From contig NZ_BNJW01000025.1 in the NCBI RefSeq assembly GCF_015751045.1, positions 1 through 34,766 on the forward strand: a stretch of 34,766 nt of DNA, given 5' to 3'. Source of the DNA: Enterococcus lactis (GTDB lineage: Bacteria > Bacillota > Bacilli > Lactobacillales > Enterococcaceae). Numbering within the stretch: the first letter of the stretch is position 1; every line of letters starts with the position of its first letter. Made by a program: the position numbers and the translations under genes. Positions 1 to 8,091 of the stretch are shown piece after piece. Below the pieces are notes generated by a model. The model had not been told where the DNA came from and searched no databases. It worked only from the letters and a program-made list of their open reading frames with translations.

Positions 1-138
1 CCATTAACTAAACCACTTACAGTATACCACTTCTTTGCCCAGATCGAAAATTTTTTACGAACGGGGCTTTATTTGGTGTGCCTTGATTTTGTCGCTTTCG
101 TTTACGAGCTATTTTTCTTGCACCTTTTACTTGACTAA
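1..138 (+). other. Unidentified open frame running in from the left edge
   Basis: A frame of 45 codons is open from the first base to a TAA at 136-138. It has no start inside the window, so it would be the 3' end of a gene. The translation is rich in Leu, Phe and Val and contains FVAFVYELFFLHLLL, which would suit a membrane segment. I do not recognise it. The opposite strand carries a promoter-like TATACT over the same bases, so the frame may be chance. Treat it as a possible partial gene only. Confidence 0.2.
21..49 (-). promoter_or_regulatory. Possible promoter for a leftward gene off the window edge
   Basis: On the minus strand there is TATACT (21-26) preceded by TGG, an extended -10 form, and 17 bp further upstream TTTCGA (44-49), a weak -35. 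Transcription would run left out of the window. In Bacillus the moxR-DUF58-transglutaminase genes are followed by guaA, but nothing here shows what lies to the left. Weak evidence. Confidence 0.3.
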
Positions 139-145
139 TCGTAGG

Positions 146-326
146 AAAGAGGCTGGGACAGAAGCGTTTAACTCCAAGAAATAAGAAGAAATTCACGAAA
201 ATTGCTTTTCAAATTTTTGTGAATTTCAGCTTATTTCCGAAGGAGTTGCTTCTGCTTCCGCCGTTTATACGTTTTTAGAGCGTGAGACAAAAGTGTTCTT
301 TACTTTTGCCCCACGCTCTTTTTTTA
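146..326 (+). repeat. Dispersed nested-hairpin element, copy 1
   Basis: A 180-bp non-coding element beginning GAGGCTGGGACAGAAGCG. It has two parts. The first (about 158-258) folds on itself: AGAAGC, ACTCC and AAATAAG on the left face CTTATTT, GGAGT and GCTTCT on the right, and the core pairs AAATTCACGAAAATT with AAATTTTTGTGAATTT. The second (277-319) is a hairpin with arms AGAGCGTG and CACGCTCT followed by seven T, which fits a terminator for rightward transcription. A near-identical copy lies in the opposite orientation at 19503-19680. No transposase or coding capacity is visible. The GAGGCTGGGACA motif recurs between genes in enterococci and staphylococci (from memory). Confidence 0.85.
277..325 (+). 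terminator. Terminator-like hairpin inside repeat copy 1
   Basis: AGAGCGTG pairs with CACGCTCT, and the inner ACAAAAGT pairs with ACTTTTG around a short loop. Seven T follow at 319-325. Reading the opposite strand there is no comparable T run, so it is oriented for rightward transcripts, although the gene next to it (393-2576) runs leftward. Confidence 0.55.
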
Positions 327-392
327 CGAATAATCGATGCTCAATCAGCTGGTTCTCGGCATTCCAGAAGTAGATTCTCCAGGAATTTTATC

Positions 393-2576
393 TTATTTTT
401 TGAAGCTGCTCCCTTTTGTCATAACCTTTTTGTATACCGTTTTTCTTATTATATGCGTTAGTTCTAAATAGGTTTTTTTATCGAATTTTACCGGATTTGC
501 TTGTCGCCCATATATTTCAGCTTCATATTGAGCAGTTAATCGAATGAAACGTTGATCTAGATTGAATGTTTGTTCTATTCGTTGGCTGTATGCCTGCAAA
601 GATTCTGCGAGGGTGCGCGGTACCAGTGTTTCCAAATGGTGAAGAAGTTTTTGATACGCAACCGCATTAGTAGAAGCAAAAAAATGAAGATAGATAAGAT
701 AACTTGTCCAGCGCAGAGATTTTCTAAATAACAATAGAAAGAACAACAAGACGGATAAACACACCCCAAGGCTGAATAAGACGATTTTATAAGACGGTGT
801 GAGTGTCGTGTTATCTGACGAAATAGTCGCAGGTCTCTCACTGGTAATAGTTTCTGCTATATTTTCGCTTTCTTTTGGTTGTTCTTCAGCAGATTGGACG
901 GTTTCTGTTGTTTCAGCGGCTGGTTGTGAAACAGTTGGATTGGCAAATGAAGGGGTTGGTTCAAATGGAAGCCAGCCAAACCCAGGAAAGTACACCTCTG
1001 GCCAAGAATGAGCATGACTATTGAGAATGCTGTATTCCTCATTTCCTTGCTCATCTGTACCTGTTCTAATCCCATCCGTAAAACCTTTTGTCCACCGAGC
1101 AGGGATGCCTAGTGTGCGAAGAAGGACGACCATAGAAGTTGAAAAGTTGTCACAATAGCCGACTTTTGAATCGAAGAGGAAATAATCTACATAATCGCGT
1201 TCTTTAGGCGTATGTCCGGTATCCGTTTTGGAATAGCGAAAATTCCCGCTTGTTTTCAAATACTGTTCGACAGCTTCGACTTTACGAATTAAAGTTGCTT
1301 CATTTTTGGTCAATTCGATCGCCAAGTCCTCAATGCGTTGAGGCAACCCTTTCGGCAACTGAAGATTTGTCTGTTGATTTTCTAAATCATCGGCCTCTAA
1401 CTGACTGCTTTTTAATTCTTCTCTCGTAAAAGCTAATCTTTCTGTTTGTAAGGACGCCAATCGCGTCGATTCATTTGGGACAGGGATGAATCGTTGGCTT
1501 TCAGGCAAATAGTAAAGCGTTTGTCCACTGGCTAATGAAAAATCAGTCAAGGTAGTATTTCCATAAGGATAAGGTAAGAAAGCTTGGTTTTTTAGCGTCA
1601 ATGTAATGTTTTCTTTTTCTTCCATAACTGTTTGGTAGCTTGTGATATCAACAGGAAATTCTTGGATTGATTGGTTGGATGGGTGCATCCGGATCTTCTA
1701 CCCATCCAGAACCGGTGTAATGATTCTTATTTTCTATCTTCCAATAGCCGTTTACTTTCTGGTTCGCTGTAAAAACAACTTCACCATTATCATACAATGG
1801 ACCACCAAGTTGTTCATCATTTTCACTGAAACCCGTTCTGGCACTTCCGGTTAATTGGTACTCATGGAGTGTATCATAAAGCCCTTCATCATTAAGATAT
1901 TCTCGGATCGGTTCACTCGTTTCCTCAAGAGATTGGTGTACTTTTGGGAGATATAAAGGCAAGATGGCGCTGAAAGTGAACAAACAAATAAGCAGGATCG
2001 TAGTAAACGACTGGAATCGAGCGTTTCCCGACAACAATCGGATGGCGAAAAATTGCCTTGCTGCCAAATGTACGCATAAAACAGCTACTACCGCAATCAT
2101 TTCGTACAATAGTTCTTTTTCCCGAAAAACGGTAAGCATCATGAAGTAAGCCATCAACGCAAGAAAGGGTGCATACCAATAGTCGTAATCCACGGTCAAA
2201 GTAATAAATAAATAGATCAACAACAATATGAGAAAAAAAGCTGTCTTTTCTGGTAAATAATGAAGTTTACCTTGGGATAGATGGAAGAATTCCTCTGTAA
2301 CTGACGAAAAAACTGTATGACCCATAATAAAGAAAATGTCTTTGAAAGAAAATAGGCAAACAAACAGCCAATCATTACTGGCAAAGAAAGCAGCAATCGT
2401 ACCCATTTTTTAGAAATACAGCAGACAATAAGACATAGGATACCAATAGTTAGGATAAGAGGGGAGCTGTTTTGCAATTGATTAGCTGCTACAAATATCG
2501 GAGCACCTACACTTAGTATCATAAAGGAGTAAACGCCGCGCAGGTATTTTTCCCATTTAATCGTCAATCCATTCAC
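393..2576 (-). pseudogene. Transglutaminase-like membrane protein (YebA/TgpA type), two frameshifts
   Basis: Last gene of a moxR-DUF58-transglutaminase operon. The GTG start at 2576 overlaps the DUF58 stop by 20 bp. Reading needs two frame changes. In the gene-strand T run at 2307-2312 (six T; seven would keep frame) one base appears missing. At 1681-1683 (CCC; CC would keep frame) one appears extra. They cancel, so the full span is 728 codons, about the length of intact homologues, but some 208 codons between them are out of frame. The restored product has several N-terminal membrane segments (fragment before about 1990), a transglutaminase core with Cys in VGYCDNFS and His in SHAHSWPEVYF (about residues 475 and 523), a further membrane segment after it, and a cytoplasmic tail. 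The family is membrane-bound, and its substrates are mostly unknown. The indels sit in homopolymers, so sequencing error is possible. Confidence 0.8.
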
Positions 2577-3630
2577 CTCCTGGCAGTGAACATACCTTGT
2601 CTTTTTCTTGGATCATGATTTGTTTTTCTGCGAAATAAACAAGATAGACTGTTCGATCTTTCGACAATGTTTCGACAGCTTCTGAGACTTCAGGAGAATG
2701 CGCAGGAATAAAGAGGACGATTTGTTTTTTTGCCTGTTTTTTCAAGTGTGCCAAAAAAGTTTTCTCATCTCCAGCGTTCAAAGAAGCAAAATAGGTATAT
2801 CCAGGATCTTTGCCATGAAAGGTACGGTCGCCTAATATCAGAAGTTCCGGCTGCTTTTCTTTTCTCAGATGCCATAAAGAAAAATACAAATCTAGCAGAT
2901 GGTCAAATTTCAAGCTAGGTGAACCCCAAAAGCAAAGAAGCGGAGAATATTCTTCTTCTTGATACTCGTATTCGCGGTATAACCATTCTTGACTATGAGC
3001 AGACAATTTCCAATCGATTCGGTTAAAAGAATCGCCGGGGCGATAAGAGCGATGTTCTCGAAAATCAAGACCTTTTTGATACGCGTTCAGCTGTTGTTTT
3101 TTTTCCAGAACTCTTTGCAATGCTTCTGCTTGAGACTTATGAAAAGCTGGAAGAACAGTCACAGGAAAAGAAAGCTCTCTTCTTGTCCTTTTTCTAAAAA
3201 GTCCTAGACTATCATAGGCTGTAAAAATGACGGTTAATGCTTCATGGAACCCTCTCTCTTTTGGTTGCCAAAGTACTTGGACTTCTTGCGGTTTATTTGT
3301 AAGGATCAATATTTCTTGTTTTTTTTCTGCAAAGATCTCTGGAAAGACGATCTGTAAACGAGGGAGAGGGAAAGAAAAAGCTCTCTTTTTGGCTATAGAA
3401 AAACTAACCTGTATACTTTTTTTACGATAAACGACTGGCTGGACTGTGCAAGTAACAGAAAGTTTCTTTAGAAAGGTGCTTAATGAAAACACACTCCATG
3501 ATACATAAAGAGTAAAAAAGGCCAATAAGAACCACCCTAAAGAATTGTTGAATACAAGAGCAAAAAAGACAATGACGAAATATATCAGAAATAACACAAA
3601 ATTAATGAAATAATCTTTGGCTTTTTCCAT
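2557..3630 (-). CDS. DUF58 domain protein (MoxR partner)
   Basis: 357 residues. Two membrane segments occupy roughly residues 8-50, followed by a soluble part with the DUF58 signature at about 189-210 (FREHRSYRPGD then FNRIDWKLSA), which lies beside a von Willebrand A-like fold in this family. The ATG is 3 bp after the MoxR stop and follows GTGAGGT. The 3' end overlaps the transglutaminase gene by 20 bp, so all three are probably translationally coupled. DUF58 proteins are thought to work with MoxR AAA+ ATPases as chaperone-like or assembly partners; the client here is unknown. The gene is equivalent in position to Bacillus yeaD. Intact, no oddities seen. Confidence 0.88.
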   Translation of the reverse strand: MEKAKDYFINFVLFLIYFVIVFFALVFNNSLGWFLLAFFTLYVSWSVFSLSTFLKKLSVTCTVQPVVYRKKSIQVSFSIAKKRAFSFPLPRLQIVFPEIFAEKKQEILILTNKPQEVQVLWQPKERGFHEALTVIFTAYDSLGLFRKRTRRELSFPVTVLPAFHKSQAEALQRVLEKKQQLNAYQKGLDFREHRSYRPGDSFNRIDWKLSAHSQEWLYREYEYQEEEYSPLLCFWGSPSLKFDHLLDLYFSLWHLRKEKQPELLILGDRTFHGKDPGYTYFASLNAGDEKTFLAHLKKQAKKQIVLFIPAHSPEVSEAVETLSKDRTVYLVYFAEKQIMIQEKDKVCSLPGGEWIDD

Positions 3631-3633
3631 TAT

Positions 3634-4578
3634 CTACCTCACGGGAATTGGGATTTGTGCAACAAGGGCATGGATCATTTGTGTCTTTTCGTCTTCCTTC
3701 AATGAACGATCGTAAAAAATCAGGCGATGGGAAAAAACGAAAGGAACTAACTCCTGCAAATCTTTGGGCGTGACGTAATTTCTCCCATGGATCAACGCAT
3801 AGGCTTTTGCTGCCTGAATAAAGGCAAGGCTTCCTCGTGGACTGATGCCAAGCTGGATAGCAGAGTGGGTTCTTGTTGCGGATACTAACTGCAAGGCATA
3901 AGATGCCACTTCTGGACTGACAAAGACATTCGCCACACTTGTTTTTATTTCTTCTATTTCATGACTGTTCAAGACGACCTTCAAATTATCCAACACTTTT
4001 TCAAATTTATCCAAAAGTAGCAGAAGTTCGTCGTCAAAAGAAGGATAACCAATTTGTAGTCGGAATAAAAAACGATCGAGCTGTGCTTCCGGCAAAGGAT
4101 ATGTTCCTTCATACTCGATTGGATTTTGTGTAGCTAAGACAAAAAAATGATTGTCTAGGGGGTATGTATTGTTGTCGATCGTTGCATGATTCTCTGCCAT
4201 TGCTTCTAAAAGTGCTGACTGAGTGCGAGGAGTCGTACGATTGATTTCATCTGCTAACAAGATCGTTGTAAAGATTGGCCCCGGACGAAATTCAAACTCT
4301 TTTGATTGTGAGTTATAGACAGAAAAGCCTAAAATATCATTAGGAAGAAGATCGGGTGTGCATTGGACTCTGCTAAAGGTTCCTTGCACAGCCTTTGCTA
4401 GTGCTTTGACTAGTAATGTTTTACCTACACCGGGAATATCTTCGAACAAGACATGACCACCTGCTAGCAGGGCAACAATCATCAATTGGATAGTGGAACG
4501 TTTACCGATGACCGCTTTTTCTAATTCTTGTATCAACTGATCGATTTTTTGTTTGGATTCTTCGATTTTAGCTTCCAT
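3634..4578 (-). CDS. MoxR-family AAA+ ATPase
   Basis: 314 residues, first gene of the operon. Walker A is DIPGVGKT (about 47-53), Walker B is ILLADE (106-111), sensor 1 lies in LATQNP (148-153), and a C-terminal lid helix region follows, which is the normal MoxR layout and length. I chose ATG at 4578 rather than GTG at 4584, because AAGGTGA lies seven bases before the ATG and directly abuts the GTG. MoxR proteins are cytoplasmic AAA+ ATPases that act on complexes containing von Willebrand A or DUF58 proteins; the DUF58 gene next to it supports this. A sigma-A-like promoter lies at 4617-4645. Confidence 0.9.
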   Translation of the reverse strand: MEAKIEESKQKIDQLIQELEKAVIGKRSTIQLMIVALLAGGHVLFEDIPGVGKTLLVKALAKAVQGTFSRVQCTPDLLPNDILGFSVYNSQSKEFEFRPGPIFTTILLADEINRTTPRTQSALLEAMAENHATIDNNTYPLDNHFFVLATQNPIEYEGTYPLPEAQLDRFLFRLQIGYPSFDDELLLLLDKFEKVLDNLKVVLNSHEIEEIKTSVANVFVSPEVASYALQLVSATRTHSAIQLGISPRGSLAFIQAAKAYALIHGRNYVTPKDLQELVPFVFSHRLIFYDRSLKEDEKTQMIHALVAQIPIPVR

Positions 4579-4616
4579 TTTCACATCACCTTCTCATGAA
4601 ATCACTATTTATTTTA

Positions 4617-4645
4617 ATTGTAATGGAAGGGGATACATCCTACAA
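4617..4645 (-). promoter_or_regulatory. Promoter of the moxR-DUF58-transglutaminase operon
   Basis: On the minus strand TTGTAG (4640-4645) and TACAAT (4617-4622) are separated by 17 bp, a good sigma-A match. The start point would fall near 4610, leaving a leader of about 30 bases before the ATG at 4578. Confidence 0.6.
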
Positions 4646-4756
4646 GCAAAGTGATTTTATTATGTTTTTTTAAAGTACATTCGTTTTAAAATGAGAATAC
4701 AATTAAATTAAGTAAAATAAAAAATAATGAGAGAAATTTGCGTAATTAAGTAAATG

Positions 4757-4794
4757 GAAAGGGACTTTTTATCTTTTTAGAAAAGAGCCCTTTC
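4757..4794 (+). promoter_or_regulatory. Hairpin in the leader of the Mga-type regulator
   Basis: GAAAGGG (4757-4763) pairs with CCCTTTC (4788-4794), and the A/T-rich inside can extend the stem (CTTTTT with AAAAG). It sits about 40 bp before the regulator's start. No T run follows on either strand, so it is not a standard terminator. It may be a leader structure or a binding site. Confidence 0.35.
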
Positions 4795-4835
4795 TGATCA
4801 AACAATATGTTTAGAAACTAGGTGAGAGATGATCA

Positions 4836-6128
4836 ATGAGATGGCAAAAACTATTATCAAAAAATGCACAGAATTTATTTTCACTAATCAACCTAATGAA
4901 AGATCTGATCTGGCGAAAAACGGATTTAGCTGAAGAACTGAAAATCGATGTCAAAACAGTTGATCGGCATCTAAAACGTTTGGCAGAAAGCGACTGTCCA
5001 ATCCAACTGATTCTTCATAAGAAAACCGTTCAGTTAGTTTATGATCAAGGATATAGCGAACCTTACCTCCTTTTTGTTTTTCTGATCCAATCACCACCTT
5101 TTTGTCTACTGAAAAATCTGCTGTTGAATGAACCTTATGAACAGGAGTATGATCGTTCGACACAAGAGCGGTTGAGAAAATGGTTTGGTGAGTATCACCT
5201 TTCGTTTTCTTATAAAAAAGCGCAGATCTTTGGTTCAGAAAGAAAAATACGGTACCTGCTATTTTGTTTTTTGAAAGATTTCCCCCATTTTTTTGCAGAC
5301 GATGGAGAGCAATCCTTTTCAGAGACATTCATCCAATTATTGAAGCAACGAAAGGATCCGGCAGAAATCGAGATTTTAGGAGACAGTCGAACCCTTTTCT
5401 TTGAGTTGTTTCCAGAATTGCTTTTTAGAGAAGAGCAGATTTTGCCAATAAAAGAAAAAAATTATCTAGCGATTTTGCGCTTGAGCTGTAATCAGATTAC
5501 TGAAAAACGGTGGGAACGGATAGAAGAGACACAAGACTATCGGAAATTGACGATCGTAACTGAGAAGCTTGACTCGCTGTTTTGGCTGAATAGTGAGTTT
5601 GAAAGTGGAAATAAGTCAAAACTGACAAAAGTACTTTACCAAGAATGGCTTCGTTATGTGATTGGTATCCATGACCGACTGGTGGAAAAAGAAGTTCGTT
5701 ATTATCAGGAAACATTAGAAAAGTTTCCTAATTCCAAAGATAAACTCTATCAATTTCGTCTAGCAATCCAACAAGCACTTGCACACCCCGCAGTTGAATG
5801 GGGAATGCTTTTACTTAAGACACTCCAAGAACGGGGGTATTTAGATGTCCATCCTCCTGAAGTGAAAATCGTCTTTTTTTTTCGTTATGAACATCAGGAA
5901 GCAAGAAGACTTGCCGGGGTACTGAACAAAACCCTAAGACATCGAAAACGGATCTCGATCCATGTTTGCACTCGAAATAAGCCACCTCGTTATGCAGATC
6001 TAGTGATTACGGATCATTTTTTTCCATTAGACCATAATGAAGATCAAAAAACGTATCTGTACCATCCTTCATTTGGTATTGAAAGACTACTTACGGATAT
6101 CAATTACTGGTTAGGGAAAAACCGATAA
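4836..6128 (+). CDS. Mga-family transcriptional regulator
   Basis: 430 residues, somewhat shorter than streptococcal Mga (about 500-530). The N-terminus has a helix-turn-helix (about 17-60, with LAEELKIDVKTVDRHLKRL), then a second Mga-type winged-helix region, a long helical middle and a C-terminal EIIB-like part with VKIVFFFRYEHQEARRLAG near 345-365. In Mga, PTS phosphorylation sites lie in PRD-like domains; I did not identify clear histidine sites here. The ATG follows GGTGAGAG. The gene stands alone between moxR (divergent) and a Phd-like gene. Such regulators usually control surface or sugar-use genes; none lies next to it, so the target is unknown. Confidence 0.75.
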   Translation: MRWQKLLSKNAQNLFSLINLMKDLIWRKTDLAEELKIDVKTVDRHLKRLAESDCPIQLILHKKTVQLVYDQGYSEPYLLFVFLIQSPPFCLLKNLLLNEPYEQEYDRSTQERLRKWFGEYHLSFSYKKAQIFGSERKIRYLLFCFLKDFPHFFADDGEQSFSETFIQLLKQRKDPAEIEILGDSRTLFFELFPELLFREEQILPIKEKNYLAILRLSCNQITEKRWERIEETQDYRKLTIVTEKLDSLFWLNSEFESGNKSKLTKVLYQEWLRYVIGIHDRLVEKEVRYYQETLEKFPNSKDKLYQFRLAIQQALAHPAVEWGMLLLKTLQERGYLDVHPPEVKIVFFFRYEHQEARRLAGVLNKTLRHRKRISIHVCTRNKPPRYADLVITDHFFPLDHNEDQKTYLYHPSFGIERLLTDINYWLGKNR

Positions 6129-6143
6129 AACCTTTGGAAAACA

Positions 6144-6172
6144 GATCAAAACAAGTCAGTCTATGCTATAAT
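6144..6172 (+). promoter_or_regulatory. Extended -10 promoter of the Phd-like gene
   Basis: TATAAT at 6167-6172 is preceded by TGC, a strong extended -10 element. The -35 position (about 6144-6149, GATCAA) is poor. It sits just after the stop of the Mga-type gene, giving the next gene its own transcript. Confidence 0.6.
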
Positions 6173-6201
6173 AAAAAGCGATTAGTAAAGGAGGAAATCC
6201 A

Positions 6202-6777
6202 TTGGAATTAAAGAAATTAGAAGTTCCCACATCTTCGATCACAGAAGTGAAACGATCGCCGATGGATGTATTTGCTCAAGCGCGAGACGCGGGAACTGGC
6301 GTATATATATTTAATCGGGAAAAAGTAGCTGGTGTGATGCTGACCCAAGAACAATACGAAACGCTCTTGCAAGAACTAGATGTCCTTCGTCAAACAGTGA
6401 AAGAGGAACTGAAAGAACCAAAGGAAAAAGAAATACATGAAGAATCTGTCAATAAAACAGCTTCCGTCGTATCCAATGCTGAAGGGATGGAAGAGTTGGC
6501 TCAAACATTACAGCACTCGCTTATTACGGGTGTGACGATTACAGCAAAAAATCTAGATGAACGAATGGTCGCACTTGGTTTTATTACGAAAAAAACCGGA
6601 TTTGGCGGGGTCGTGGATATGCTCAGCGAATTGATGAAAACCGGGAAAATCAATTACCAGCTAAGAAGAAAACCGCAAAATCGGACCATCATCGCTGAAA
6701 TCATAGGGGAGCAAAACAGTCAGTCCCAATTGATGGATAAGATCATTATCAAAAAAATTTTTCTACATGAATTATAA
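6202..6777 (+). CDS. Phd/YefM-like protein with an extra C-terminal domain, no toxin partner
   Basis: 191 residues. The start is TTG at 6202, fixed by AAAGGAGG seven bases upstream. Residues 1-60 (ITEVKRSPMDVFAQ, then GVYIFNREKVAGVMLTQEQY) resemble the Phd/YefM antitoxin fold. A charged Lys/Glu-rich linker (about 70-90) leads to a C-terminal region (about 95-170) with AKNLDERMVALGFITKKTGFGG, which I do not recognise but which looks like a compact helical DNA- or protein-binding domain. Phd antitoxins are normally about 60-90 residues and sit next to a Doc or YoeB toxin. Here the gene is alone, with its own promoter and a strong terminator. It may be a solitary regulator rather than an antitoxin. 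Confidence 0.6.
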   Translation: MELKKLEVPTSSITEVKRSPMDVFAQARDAGTGVYIFNREKVAGVMLTQEQYETLLQELDVLRQTVKEELKEPKEKEIHEESVNKTASVVSNAEGMEELAQTLQHSLITGVTITAKNLDERMVALGFITKKTGFGGVVDMLSELMKTGKINYQLRRKPQNRTIIAEIIGEQNSQSQLMDKIIIKKIFLHEL

Positions 6778-6778
6778 G

Positions 6779-6842
6779 AAAACCCTATATGTACAAAAAG
6801 AAGAAAAACAGCTTCTCTTTGTACATATAGGGTTTGTTTTTT
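6779..6842. terminator. Bidirectional terminator between convergent genes
   Basis: Left arm AAACCCTATATGTACAAA is matched exactly by TTTGTACATATAGGGTTT, with a smaller GAAG/CTTC stem inside the loop. A T run follows on the plus strand and an A run precedes the stem, so it can stop transcripts from both the Phd-like gene and the membrane protein gene at 6842. Confidence 0.9.
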
Positions 6843-7207
6843 TAGGGATGCCGTGCTTTTTTATAAGATAAGGCTACCGCCCATAACGATCCAAGGATTT
6901 GTGGAACTAAGTAAATGCCAGCTAGAATCAAAATCAGTTGGGTCGGTTTTAAAGGATGATAAAAGTACCGCCATTCAGCAAAATTGACGCAAAATAAATA
7001 GGAAGTGACAGTAGATATAATATTGGCGATAAATAAAGATAAAATACGCCTGCTTTTTTGGAAATAATACCCAGCAAAAAGAGATAAAAATATCAACGTG
7101 ATGAATCCGCTTACGGAATGATAATGGAAATCAAGCAGTAAAGCGAAATGCACATAAGGAACAAAAGATAAAAGCAATGGAAGATTCTTCCAACACGTTT
7201 TTATCAT
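6842..7207 (-). CDS. Small four-segment membrane protein, function unknown
   Basis: 121 residues. Hydrophobic stretches at about 8-27, 33-49, 56-74 and 90-113 suggest four membrane helices; the C-terminus ends in a short basic tail (YKKARHP). AGGTGGTG lies about seven bases before the ATG at 7207. I do not recognise a family. It is single, convergent with the Phd-like gene and divergent from the next membrane protein gene, sharing an AT-rich 200-bp gap with it. Intact and codon use looks ordinary. Confidence 0.6.
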   Translation of the reverse strand: MIKTCWKNLPLLLSFVPYVHFALLLDFHYHSVSGFITLIFLSLFAGYYFQKSRRILSLFIANIISTVTSYLFCVNFAEWRYFYHPLKPTQLILILAGIYLVPQILGSLWAVALSYKKARHP

Positions 7208-7414
7208 ATTTTGTCACCACCTAACAAGTGTTATTATTTTGTTAGTTTTATTGTAAATTGAATCATATAATAATCAATTACTTTTTCATTATTTCTAGAT
7301 TAAATGAATAAACTCTCATGCCATTATCTCTAAAAAAAAAGTTTTTCCCCCTAATTTTTTTAGATAGAAAATTGTATAGTATGATGAAAGAAAAATTGGT
7401 TTGGGGGAACATTG

Positions 7415-7897
7415 ATGAGAAGAAAAGCAGTAATCGATCGGCTTTATTTATTTTTTTGGTTTTTTCCTATCGTTTTGCTACCTTTTACATGGGTAAATGC
7501 TGTTGTGCAAGGTGCCGAGATATTAGGGCTGATCCAAGGAAGTGGATTTGTGGTTTCTAGAAATTTTCCAGCTTTGACTGTTTTTTACTTAGTGATAAGT
7601 GTAGGTCTATTACTGCCAAAATCTCTGATCAATCATTATAATTGGCAGCTGCTTTATTTTTCTTGTTTACTCATATTCACATCTATGTTTTCCTTGTTGC
7701 CTCGCATGATCATCGGTCCTAATGGTTTGAGCGAGAGCGGACTGAAGGATTCAGCATATCCCTCCATGTATTTCTTGACCATTAAACCGTGTTTCTATTT
7801 AGTCATTGTCTCATTTATTCTTGCGACATTCTTTTACTTCTGGACAGAGATCCGGATAAAAAGTGAACGATCTGTATCTATAAAAAATAACCGTTGA
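7415..7897 (+). CDS. Small membrane protein, function unknown
   Basis: 160 residues. I chose ATG 7415 over TTG 7412 because GGGGG (7403-7407) is at seven bases from the ATG. Four hydrophobic segments are visible (about 10-34, 52-68, 76-93, 122-144), followed by a basic C-terminal tail. No known motif seen. Possible -10 hexamers TATAGT/TATGAT lie near 7375-7385. It ends in its own terminator and so is a single-gene unit. No function is proposed. Confidence 0.55.
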   Translation: MRRKAVIDRLYLFFWFFPIVLLPFTWVNAVVQGAEILGLIQGSGFVVSRNFPALTVFYLVISVGLLLPKSLINHYNWQLLYFSCLLIFTSMFSLLPRMIIGPNGLSESGLKDSAYPSMYFLTIKPCFYLVIVSFILATFFYFWTEIRIKSERSVSIKNNR

Positions 7898-7916
7898 TGG
7901 TGGATCATCGGTAACA

Positions 7917-7965
7917 AGCATATGAGCGGCGGAAAACGCCTGTTTCTCATATGCTTTTTTATTCT
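7917..7965 (+). terminator. Terminator after the 7415 membrane protein gene
   Basis: AAGCATATGAG pairs exactly with CTCATATGCTT around a 17-base loop that itself holds GGCG and CGCC. Six T follow. Confidence 0.85.
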
Positions 7966-7987
7966 CGTGTAAAGAATCCGAAAAACG

Positions 7988-8047
7988 TTTACATGATTTT
8001 TACATAACTTAACTATATTTTTACAGCAACCATACGAGGGATTTACA
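7988..8047 (+). promoter_or_regulatory. PhoP-box array upstream of pstS
   Basis: TTTACA occurs at 7988-7993, 7999-8004 and 8020-8025, with TTAACT at 8009-8014, giving an almost exact 11-bp period; another TTTACA lies at 8042-8047, two periods on. In Bacillus, PhoP binds direct repeats of TT(A/T/C)ACA spaced by about five bases, on one DNA face, before genes of the phosphate-starvation regulon. Here the gene downstream is pstS and phoP-phoR lie 5 kb away. The functional reading is inference from that match. Confidence 0.7.
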
Positions 8048-8091
8048 GTCGACTGATAAACTTTAGTTGTAAATAAGAAAGGAGCAATAAA

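Noticed and set aside
337-471. A 44-codon frame with ATG at 337 on the plus strand, partly hydrophobic.
   Set aside because: It lies across the 3' end of the transglutaminase gene on the other strand, has no ribosome binding site, and starts just behind a terminator-like hairpin.
6202-6777. A toxin-antitoxin pair.
   Set aside because: Only the antitoxin-like protein is present; the neighbours are an Mga-type regulator and a membrane protein, with a terminator on one side and a separate promoter on the other.
7979-7992. A CcpA-site-like TGTAAACGTTTTTC on the minus strand before pstS.
   Set aside because: Two conserved positions are wrong, and the bases are explained better by the first TTTACA box of the PhoP array.
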